Source of the DNA: Sphingobacteriales bacterium
Lineage (GTDB): Bacteria > Bacteroidota > Bacteroidia > Chitinophagales > Chitinophagaceae
Assembly: GCA_003963365.1 (NCBI GenBank)
Contig: RXJG01000001.1
Coordinates: 62,001-126,000, forward strand
Reading direction: 5' to 3'
DNA length: 64,000 nucleotides
The position numbers were made by a program, and so were the translations under genes. Shown one piece after another: positions 53,856 through 61,472 of this stretch (positions are counted from its first letter, which is position 1; each line of letters begins with the position of its first letter). The notes below the pieces were generated by a model. The model was not told the DNA's origin and did no database searches. It worked only from the letters and a program-made list of their open reading frames with translations.

Positions 53856-53988
53856 CGCAACTAAACGGTCATGGAGCAGCGTTCAATTACTATCCCACAG
53901 CATAAAATGAGCATGACACCCGCCGGGAAATAGAGTTACTACAATATCCATCCGGGATGAATATTGCCTGTTGCGTTTGTTTATAGTT

Positions 53989-54462
53989 TCAGGATTTTGA
54001 AATTCTTTGACCGGCAGATTCTTTTTTGCCTGCTGCGGGAGTTAATTCTCCTATTTTGCCAAAACCAAATTTGGGCATGTTGTTATAAATACATTCGTAT
54101 TCGCCTGCCCTTACTTTATATGTTTCATGCCAGATGCCCACATCTCCATTGCTTCTTATTTTAGTGTTAAACGCTTTCCATGCAGGATAGTGATGGCTAT
54201 TTCGATCTTTAGCATAAGCTTCCAGGTGTTCAAACGACCGCCAATACTGAATGATAACCGGTGAAATTCCCCCGGTTGTTTGAAAACCCAGGAACCCGCT
54301 ACCAGGATTAAGGGATAGTTCCCTCAGCATTTTAGGCATGGCTGAGGCAACGGGTAACCATTTATGAATTTTCCAGAGTTTGTTAATACGCATGCCAATT
54401 AAAAAGACAACAAAATCGCCTTCAAAATCTACCGTCATTCTTTCATTAATTGTTTTGGCCAT
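53989..54462 (-). CDS. DUF4188 domain protein
   Basis: 157 residues, cytosolic. Family blocks: [57 protein letters not shown] and [23 protein letters not shown]4188 has a ferredoxin-like dimeric alpha+beta barrel look, as in monooxygenase-type small enzymes; substrate unknown. Last minus-strand unit before the TonB receptor gene. Confidence 0.82.
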   Translation of the reverse strand: MAKTINERMTVDFEGDFVVFLIGMRINKLWKIHKWLPVASAMPKMLRELSLNPGSGFLGFQTTGGISPVIIQYWRSFEHLEAYAKDRNSHHYPAWKAFNTKIRSNGDVGIWHETYKVRAGEYECIYNNMPKFGFGKIGELTPAAGKKESAGQRISKS

Positions 54463-54928
54463 ATAATTTATTTTAAGTGGTGATTATTAATATCAGCACA
54501 GGTAAGATATTAGCATTTGTTTCCGTTTGCATCATTAAGCTCACCTGTGTTTGAGAAGGTACAATTGCTATATGTGATTTTGGCATTCTATTTCCGCAGG
54601 GTTATGTTTTTCAAGTTACTGCATTATCAATGATTAAAAAGGGAATGCCGGGAAATACTTTATGCCTTTTAGCTTCATGCGTTTTTCCATATTGAAGGAT
54701 ATCGATTTAGCTGTCGAATAAGTGGTTCAGCATTTGTACTCACACACCGCAGGGTCGGCCGGGCCAGACCCTGCGGGGAAGGAATGTCCATTTTTACTGA
54801 CTGAAAAATTAGTATGGTCTTTGGTAAAATGTCTTCTTTTTTACCAATGTAAGACCTGAAACTTACAGTTGCAGAAAATAGAAGATTAACAACTGTAGAT
54901 ACAGCAGATGTAATGTAAAGGGTTTTTA
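54463..54928. other. Gene-free stretch with dispersed repeat copy D
   Basis: Contains full repeat copy D (54604-54785). Around it I see only A/T-rich sequence and no open frame with family support. Confidence 0.5.
54604..54785. repeat. Dispersed repeat copy D
   Basis: Same body as copies B and C (TTCAAGTTACTGCATTATCA to TTTAGCTGTCGAATAAGTGG) and an intact end hairpin CCGCAGGGTCGGCCGGGCCA with closing GACCCTGCGG, then GGAAGGAATG. Confidence 0.85.
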
Positions 54929-57382
54929 TCAGAATTCTATTATAAAGCCCAATGTAGGTGTTACACTTGGGTCATCATTTTTTAATAATGTTGGAATTGC
55001 ATTGCTGCCATCTGCTTTTATTGCATTACCATCGGTAGTTAGAAATGCTGTATTGGTTGTATTTCGCTTGAATGTGTAGCTTGCTGCTGCCGGCGTTTTA
55101 GCAACGTACCAGTTTGTTACGTCTAAATAAACATCTAAAGTTATTTTTTTGAAGTTGTATTTCTTGTCTATACGAACATCGCTTGCATTGAAGCTATTCA
55201 GGCGTTGAGAATTAAGTTTGGAATAGTCTAACACTCCTTGACCTAATGATAAGTAATTTAAACGTGAGGCTGTTTCATCAAATGGTGTAAATGGTGCTGC
55301 TCCCTGGTAACGAAACTTTAAACCTAACTCCCAACTTTTGGGGAATTTATAGCCCCAGGTAATGCTTAATAAATGTTTGTTGTCCCAGCTGCTTGCAATG
55401 TATTCATTATTTGCGCCACTATACTCACTACGATACAATGTATATGATACTATTCCAAAACATCTTTTTGTTAGTTTTTTTTGTACAAAAATTTCTATGC
55501 CATAAGCCCTGCCTTTGCCATTGGTTGTAACTGCTTCGTTGCCTAAAACATTAAAGTCGGCTCCAAGGTTTGATAATGCTATGCCATTGCGAATTGAAAC
55601 CGGCACGTTGTTGTATTGTTTGTAAAAACCTTCTACCGTAAAGCGTAGTGCATCGTTTGGTACATATTCTACACCTGCAACATAGTGGTAGCTTTGCAGA
55701 TAATCGGCATTTTTATTTACTAAGTCATTATTGCTGTTTGCAAAGCCCAAAGTTGTATAAGTTGGTATTTTGTAATAACTGCCAAATGATGCATTAAGTG
55801 TCCATTTATCTGCAACAACATAGCTTATTGCAATGCGTGGGGAAAGTGTTTTTAATGGATTGTTGCCGTTGGTTGTAAAGCTGTTTATATCTGTTCTTAA
55901 ACCTGCACTTATTCCCAATCTATTATCAAAAAAGCGTTTGCTTATTTGTGCAAAAGCACCAAATTTCCAAAAGTTGTTTAATGGACTTGTGAAATTTATT
56001 ATAGTGGCTGGTTGTATTACATTCCCTGCACTGTCTTTCAGTTCTTTACGAAGCACATTGTATGTATTGTTTGTGTATTCTACAAATTGTGCAGTTGCAC
56101 CATAGGCAATTTTAAAGCCACTGATGTTTTTATTTATATCAAACCTTAGCTTATTCTCTGTTTCGTTTGATTTATATTTTAAAGTTATTTGAGATGCTAA
56201 TTTTTTTTCGTTGTCTTCGTACTGGATATTGTCGTTATCAAAACTGTTGCGACTTAATGCAAGATTGATAAAGCCATTTTTGACTAAACGTTTTAAAGTA
56301 ATGCCACCTGTATAATTCCATTGATGGATGATTGGATTTGAATTTAAGATATATAATTTCTCAGGTGTAGCATTTTTAATTGCTGTGTAATGAAAATCGT
56401 CAATTGCTCCTAAACCAATAAATGAAAGGGTTGTTTTATCGTTTATTTTACGGGTAATTTTTGTTTGAAAATCCCAATAGTTAGGTCGTATAGGCAAATC
56501 AAGGGCAGAAAATAAAAGTTCTAAATAAGAACGCCTTGCAGAAAAAAGAAAAGTTGTTTTTTTATCTTTTGAAAGTGGTCCGTCAAATGTTGTTGCTAAT
56601 TCGGTTGCACTTAAGCGAACATTACCTTGCAACTTATTCGGATTCCCATTTTTTTGTTTGAACTGGAAAACAGAACTCATCGCATTATCGTATTTAGCAT
56701 CAAAAGCAGAAGTGCTTAATTTAACATCCTCTATAAAAGAAACATTCAGCATTCCTTGTGGCCCACCACTGCTACCTTGTGTTTGAAAGTGATTAATTAC
56801 AGGAATTTCCATTCCATCTAAGTAAAAAACATTTTCGTTGGCTGCACCACCACGAATAATAATATCGTTGCGAAATGAACCACCTGCCTGTCCGCCACCC
56901 ACGCCGGGAAGTGTTTGTATAACTTTGCTAATATCAAAGTTTCCGCCGGGGCTGCTTTTTATTTCTTCTGTTGTTAATCTTTGCACACTTAAAGGGTTTT
57001 CGAGTGTGGTTGCTTTTACAGTTCGTTTATTAGATTTAATTACAACTTCTTTTAGCTGGTTGTAATCTGGCTCTAATTCTACAGAAAAATTGCCTTCATT
57101 CCCTGCATTTATAGCCACATTAAACAAGGTTTGCTTTTTGTAACCTACTAAACTTATTTCAATATTGTAAGTTTTGGGTGGAATGTTTACAATTCTAAAA
57201 CTTCCTGTACTATCGGTAATTGTTCCTTTGCTTAAACCTACAATTGTAATACTTGCATTTGAAAGTTGTTTTTGAGTTTGCTTGTCGGTAACTGTACCTG
57301 AAATTTTGCCATTGCTTTGGGCAAAAAGAGATGTGTTAAGCAGTGAAAAAAAAGCGATAACTGTAATTTTTAACTGTAGCAT
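54929..57382 (-). CDS. TonB-dependent receptor with carboxypeptidase-regulatory-like domain
   Basis: 817 residues. Signal peptide ends SLFAQ. CarboxypepD_reg-like domain at ~27-110 (KISGTVTDKQTQKQLSNASI, GSFRIVNIPPKTYNIEI). Plug with SSPGGNFDISKVIQTLPGVG and RNDIIIRGGAANENVFYLDG. The barrel ends TLGFIIEF. There is no SusD partner, so it is of the stand-alone type. The substrate is unknown. Divergent from a MarR regulator, with a repeated 24-base element upstream of each gene. Confidence 0.9.
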   Translation of the reverse strand: MLQLKITVIAFFSLLNTSLFAQSNGKISGTVTDKQTQKQLSNASITIVGLSKGTITDSTGSFRIVNIPPKTYNIEISLVGYKKQTLFNVAINAGNEGNFSVELEPDYNQLKEVVIKSNKRTVKATTLENPLSVQRLTTEEIKSSPGGNFDISKVIQTLPGVGGGQAGGSFRNDIIIRGGAANENVFYLDGMEIPVINHFQTQGSSGGPQGMLNVSFIEDVKLSTSAFDAKYDNAMSSVFQFKQKNGNPNKLQGNVRLSATELATTFDGPLSKDKKTTFLFSARRSYLELLFSALDLPIRPNYWDFQTKITRKINDKTTLSFIGLGAIDDFHYTAIKNATPEKLYILNSNPIIHQWNYTGGITLKRLVKNGFINLALSRNSFDNDNIQYEDNEKKLASQITLKYKSNETENKLRFDINKNISGFKIAYGATAQFVEYTNNTYNVLRKELKDSAGNVIQPATIINFTSPLNNFWKFGAFAQISKRFFDNRLGISAGLRTDINSFTTNGNNPLKTLSPRIAISYVVADKWTLNASFGSYYKIPTYTTLGFANSNNDLVNKNADYLQSYHYVAGVEYVPNDALRFTVEGFYKQYNNVPVSIRNGIALSNLGADFNVLGNEAVTTNGKGRAYGIEIFVQKKLTKRCFGIVSYTLYRSEYSGANNEYIASSWDNKHLLSITWGYKFPKSWELGLKFRYQGAAPFTPFDETASRLNYLSLGQGVLDYSKLNSQRLNSFNASDVRIDKKYNFKKITLDVYLDVTNWYVAKTPAAASYTFKRNTTNTAFLTTDGNAIKADGSNAIPTLLKNDDPSVTPTLGFIIEF

Positions 57383-57394
57383 AAATTAATTCTA

Positions 57395-57418
57395 TTTAGT
57401 ATGATATTGTTCTATTTT
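57395..57418 (+). promoter_or_regulatory. Repeated 24-base element, copy by the receptor gene
   Basis: TTTAGTATGATATTGTTCTA, then TTTT. Matches the copy at 57489-57512 at 20 of 24 positions by eye. Lies 13 bases before the receptor start. Candidate MarR operator. Confidence 0.5.
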
Positions 57419-57488
57419 GTTTTAAAATTTGGCAAATATCATTCTAAAATTCATATTTCAAAATAAATTTTTGATTAATTTTGTTATT

Positions 57489-57512
57489 TTTAGCATAGTA
57501 TTGTCCTATTTT
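57489..57512 (+). promoter_or_regulatory. Repeated 24-base element, copy by the marR gene
   Basis: TTTAGCATAGTATTGTCCTA, then TTTT; internal ATAG-N7-CTAT inverted repeat. Ends one base before the regulator's ATG. Candidate autoregulatory operator. Confidence 0.5.
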
Positions 57513-57513
57513 A

Positions 57514-58170
57514 ATGATTAATGCACCGATGAAGATTGATTTACTTATTGATATTATTAAAGCTTACTCAGATTATGAACAACAGGAAAATAGAAAAATG
57601 ACTGTTGCCGATTTTGCCATTTGGCTAAATGAACAAACATATTTACAAGGCATTCCCAACAGTAGCGACCATAGTGAAATTATTGGCACAAATGAAGTGG
57701 AAGTTGAATTAAGTAAGTTGATTATTTTTTTAAACAGGTACGCAAAACTGTTGATAAAAAAAGGGTTAATAAACTTCCCTGAATTGATTAGTGAAGATTT
57801 TACTTATTTGTATATTCTTATGAGTGCAGAAAGTATGACTAAAATTCAGTTAATAGAAAAAAACGTTCACGAAAAACCAACTGGATTAGAAGTTATAAAA
57901 AGGCTTATTAAACATGGGTTGATTGATGAAAAAGCCGATGATAATGATAAAAGAAGCAAACGAGTTTTTTTAACCGAGAAAGGTAAGGCGATGTTTTTTG
58001 CTACTGTTGGCGAAATGGGTAAAGTATCTGCATTAATTGCCGGTAAACTTTCTATTGATGAAAAAAAACAGCTCTATCAATTACTTAAAAAATTAGAAGA
58101 TTTCCACAACCCTATTTATTTGAATGAACGTAGTAAGCAAATAGATAGTCTTTTACTAAAATTGGTTTAA
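57514..58170 (+). CDS. MarR family transcriptional regulator
   Basis: 218 residues (an alternative ATG five codons in gives MKIDLLIDIIKAYS). The winged HTH spans ~95-165: FTYLYILMSAESMTKIQLIE, TGLEVIKRLIKHGLIDEKAD, DNDKRSKRVFLTEKGKAMFF, with the conserved D-x-R of the wing. The N-terminal ~80 residues form a longer dimerisation part than usual. It probably controls the divergent TonB receptor and itself; the inducer is unknown. Confidence 0.88.
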   Translation: MINAPMKIDLLIDIIKAYSDYEQQENRKMTVADFAIWLNEQTYLQGIPNSSDHSEIIGTNEVEVELSKLIIFLNRYAKLLIKKGLINFPELISEDFTYLYILMSAESMTKIQLIEKNVHEKPTGLEVIKRLIKHGLIDEKADDNDKRSKRVFLTEKGKAMFFATVGEMGKVSALIAGKLSIDEKKQLYQLLKKLEDFHNPIYLNERSKQIDSLLLKLV

Positions 58171-58915
58171 GGTTAGTATCTTATTTTGACAACTCCACAA
58201 AAATTTAATTAGCTGATGGGTGGGTTTTAATTCTGCAAAGGATCGGCATTTTGTCCACTGTTTTTCTGTCGGGTTATGTTAGCACTGTCTGTCGTTTATG
58301 CTTGCGCCTTTCTTTCCCCGCCGAGACTCACTCCTGGCTTTGTGCGTCTGCCGTGGTCCTGGCGGAGTTATTAACAATAATCATTTATCCCAGCAGGGTC
58401 TGGCTTAGCCGATCCCTTCGGCAACAGGGTTATGCTTTCAAGTTACTGCATTGTCAATGATTAAAAAGGGAATGACGGGAAATATTTTAAGTCTTTTCGC
58501 TTCATGCGTTTTTCATACTGATGGATATCGATTTAGCTGGTAAATAAGTGGTTCAGCATTTATACTCACACACCGCAGGGTCGGTCGGGCCAGACCCTGC
58601 AGGGAAGGGAAAAATTATTCATTACTCCCCGGGCGAGTGTAATGCAGTTTTGTGTAACAGCTTTTGTGGCATACTCTGTGATGCGGTGTACCGAAGCGTA
58701 ATAGTAGTTACCAGTCATGCCCACTTACTCATATTTTAAGCCCATTTACTCATTACCAACTGCGGTCACCAATACTTCTGTATAACTTTTGCAAAGAGTT
58801 TTTTCATCGGTTAATACCGGTTTAAGGTGGTCCTTTGTGTGACGTATTGTTATAAACAGGTATGCAAACTAAAAACCCATTATAGTAACTATATCTATTA
58901 CTTAAAATCTACAGT
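58171..58915. other. Gene-free stretch with dispersed repeat copy E
   Basis: Contains a short GC hairpin (CAGCAGGGTCTGGC ... 58389-58430) and repeat copy E (58433-58610) with end hairpin CCGCAGGGTC...GACCCTGC. The small open frames here overlap the repeats and have no start or family support. Confidence 0.5.
58433..58610. repeat. Dispersed repeat copy E
   Basis: Body as in copies B-D with a few substitutions and one deletion in the TTTTTCATACTGATGG part; the end hairpin is intact. Confidence 0.8.
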
Positions 58916-59212
58916 ATGAAGAAAATAACAATTTTACTGGTGCTGGTATGCCTGTATAATGGTATAAAAGCACAAACCATTGCTGCTGATAAATTAAAAC
59001 CAGCTAGAGATACTGCTAACAAACAACGGGTAAGAATTGGAACCTCCAGTGTAAACAAAAATGCCAATAAATCTCTAACTGCTTCCCAGATTAAGCAAAC
59101 AGTTAATGAAAAAAATACCCGGGCACTCAACCCTCAACCACTCCCGCCCATCAGTCCAGATAAAAATAAAAGCAAAAGCAAGAGTATGGCTAAAAAAAAG
59201 AAGGTAATATAA
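58916..59212 (+). CDS. Small secreted basic protein upstream of the cytolysin-like gene
   Basis: 98 residues. Signal peptide ends GIKAQ near residue 20. The mature part is polar and ends very basic (KSKSKSMAKKKKVI) with an ALNPQPLPPISPDKNKSKSK stretch. No family recognised. It is 57 bases before the CDC-like gene and on the same strand, with the same export signal, so it may act with it (partner, chaperone or activator), which is only inferred. Confidence 0.6.
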   Translation: MKKITILLVLVCLYNGIKAQTIAADKLKPARDTANKQRVRIGTSSVNKNANKSLTASQIKQTVNEKNTRALNPQPLPPISPDKNKSKSKSMAKKKKVI

Positions 59213-59269
59213 TAACGAATTTATTAACTGCAAAATAATCAAGACCATTAACCATTAATACTAACAGGT

Positions 59270-61357
59270 ATGAAAAGTATTTTATTTATTGGCATAGCCG
59301 GTGCCATGTTATTACTCAGCAAAAAATCGGTTGCACAATTTAACAGGAATGACCAGTTTAAAAGAAAAGTAACCACCCAGCCAAAAATCGCTGACGGAAC
59401 ACCTGCCATCAATCCCCATGACATAAAATCTGGTATTAATATTCCTTTAAAAATTATTCCCAAACCAACGCCTGTTTTTTTCCCCAGGATAGTGAAGGAA
59501 TTCACGGTTAAAAATAGTAATATAAACAAAGTGAATCGAATAAAATCAACCGCTGAAATGCAAACTTCTCTCAAATGGTTGTACAAGCCAGATTCAAAAA
59601 TAAAGTTCATACCACAACAGCCCACCACTTTTAAAACAATGAGTGGTACCCTGGGAAGTGAGAATGGTCAATCAAAACCATTGTCTTCTTCCGGTATATT
59701 AAATAGTGAAGTGAAAAGAAAAACCGGGGATAATAGTTCGGTAATAGACTATGTATCCAGCCCCAGAGCTTCTGCCAAGTTGGGTAATACCAATGTGGAA
59801 TACCGCTTGCTTAATTTTAACGAGGCCGGTAAGCTGGAAGAAGATCCGGAAATCAGATCAAAAAATGTAGTAAAGGCTGCCAAGACCTATAATACTACAA
59901 AGAAAATGGATTGTGCCAGCAACACACAGATCTTTAATGCCAACAGCAAAAACTTTATGGCGGCAGGCGCCGATAACAAAAATATTTACCTGGCACCGGG
60001 AATGATCTATTCTTTTGAAGATATTATCCGGGGTAATTTAACACAACAGAAATATAATGATGCCAGCAGAAATTCGATTACTCTTTTTACGGATACATAT
60101 AACGCTAACCAGGTATCAGCACCGGTAATGCAGCCCAATGGCAGCACAATAGCAGACGCAATAAAAACGATTGTAAATAATTTTGGAGATAATCCCGGCG
60201 GAGCCAATACAAAAATTCAAATCCGTTATACCGAAAATGAAACAAAAGAAAAAATGCTGATCGCGGCAGGCGGTTCTTATATGGGAGCCTCTTTAAACGC
60301 AAGTTATAATAAGAACGATTCACGCTATCATTTATATTTCACACTGGATGCTTTAAAGGAAATGTATACAATAGGTGTATTAAATGACTTAGGCTCTTTT
60401 TATCAAAATAATAAAATACCCGATTTTAACGGAGAAACTCCACTGATTGTTAGTAATGTTACCTATGGTGCAAGAGTATTAGCGAATATTGATGTGTCCA
60501 TAGATTACAGTGATGCAGATATTAATGTTGAAGCAGGCTACAGAGACCTTGGTGTTTCTGCGGATGTTGATTTTGATAAATTTAGTTCGAAAAAAAATGT
60601 AACCGTTGAAATTAATGGACTCCTGGTAGGGTTTCCTTCACGAGTGAACGGGGGCAGTCCTTATTTCCATTTTTCGTTCGACAGGGCGGTTACCGAGGCT
60701 TTTATCAACAATACTTTAAAAACCTTTTTCGAAAAATGTGATTATACCAGCGCCAAACCCATCAGTTATACACTGGCAGACATGGAGGGAAACCAGGTGG
60801 GTATGTCAAGCCTCACGGATGTAAATACCTGCCAGGAATGTGTGCCCGCCGATCATCATTTTACATTGGCAACAGCTGAGTTAGAATTTAATGTGGGTAG
60901 CATTGATAAAAATGTAGAAACAGAAGCCTGGATAGAATTAGGTATGGGAGCAGGTGCTCCTTTTGGTAATGTTAACCAACTAAATAGTGAATCGGTGGGA
61001 ATAGTTCACATACCCTTCGGGCAGGCTTTAACCAATACGCATTTCTCTGCACCTTTCGAATTGTCAAAATATCCCAACATAATGGATTTTGCGGGAGATG
61101 GCGGTTACCTGAGTTTTATTTTAGCTACGCATGACCGTGATGAAGGGTGGTCTATTGATAATTTAAAATTGCATTTACATTTTGTGAGCAGCAAAGACCC
61201 AACATTACATTTTGATAAAGTGCTAGACCTGCGGCAAACATCTGTATTCCTGAGCCTGGAAAAGAATACAGGTATCCCCAGGGAAATACGAAGGGAACGG
61301 TTTAAAGACGATCCAAATGAAATGCATACCATGTTATCAACCAGTGCAGATCAGTGA
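59270..61357 (+). CDS. CDC-like (cholesterol-dependent cytolysin family) secreted protein
   Basis: 695 residues with a signal peptide (GAMLLLSKKSVAQ). The core (~210-505) follows the thiol-activated cytolysin fold pattern in order: IYLAPGMIYSFEDIIRGN (cf. YPGALLLA of CDCs), IQIRYTENETKEKMLIAAGG, then LNASYNKNDSRYHLYFTLDA, PLIVSNVTYGARVLANIDVS at ~391-410 (cf. PPLMVSNVAYGR in perfringolysin), and KPISYTLADMEGNQVG at ~496 (cf. YPISYTSVFLKDN). The CDC undecapeptide is absent, and the last ~190 residues are a different, beta-rich domain. The N-terminal ~180 residues are extra. A secreted pore former or a relative is expected; target membrane unknown. Confidence 0.72.
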   Translation: MKSILFIGIAGAMLLLSKKSVAQFNRNDQFKRKVTTQPKIADGTPAINPHDIKSGINIPLKIIPKPTPVFFPRIVKEFTVKNSNINKVNRIKSTAEMQTSLKWLYKPDSKIKFIPQQPTTFKTMSGTLGSENGQSKPLSSSGILNSEVKRKTGDNSSVIDYVSSPRASAKLGNTNVEYRLLNFNEAGKLEEDPEIRSKNVVKAAKTYNTTKKMDCASNTQIFNANSKNFMAAGADNKNIYLAPGMIYSFEDIIRGNLTQQKYNDASRNSITLFTDTYNANQVSAPVMQPNGSTIADAIKTIVNNFGDNPGGANTKIQIRYTENETKEKMLIAAGGSYMGASLNASYNKNDSRYHLYFTLDALKEMYTIGVLNDLGSFYQNNKIPDFNGETPLIVSNVTYGARVLANIDVSIDYSDADINVEAGYRDLGVSADVDFDKFSSKKNVTVEINGLLVGFPSRVNGGSPYFHFSFDRAVTEAFINNTLKTFFEKCDYTSAKPISYTLADMEGNQVGMSSLTDVNTCQECVPADHHFTLATAELEFNVGSIDKNVETEAWIELGMGAGAPFGNVNQLNSESVGIVHIPFGQALTNTHFSAPFELSKYPNIMDFAGDGGYLSFILATHDRDEGWSIDNLKLHLHFVSSKDPTLHFDKVLDLRQTSVFLSLEKNTGIPREIRRERFKDDPNEMHTMLSTSADQ

Positions 61358-61472
61358 TAGCTGTGATGTCTGAATGTTTATAGGGTGGCAAATAAAAACC
61401 GGTAATAGCAAACAGAGGTAACAGGTGGGGACAATATATTCAGTTGCCCGGAAATGTTTATTTTTAAAATGT

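Noticed and set aside
53341-53905. Alternative coding of the minisatellite on the plus strand (NGHPTALND-type and VTNGSGSAANE-type products)
   Set aside because: No ATG starts; unit phase is equally open by construction, and the minus-strand leucine heptads are more regular. Coding strand not settled.
46192-58610. Possible CRISPR array because of repeated ~180-base units with hairpins
   Set aside because: Copies are dispersed between genes, long, and without regular spacers or cas genes.
58251-58739. Short plus-strand open frames around repeat copy E
   Set aside because: They run through the dispersed repeat itself and have no signal or domain.
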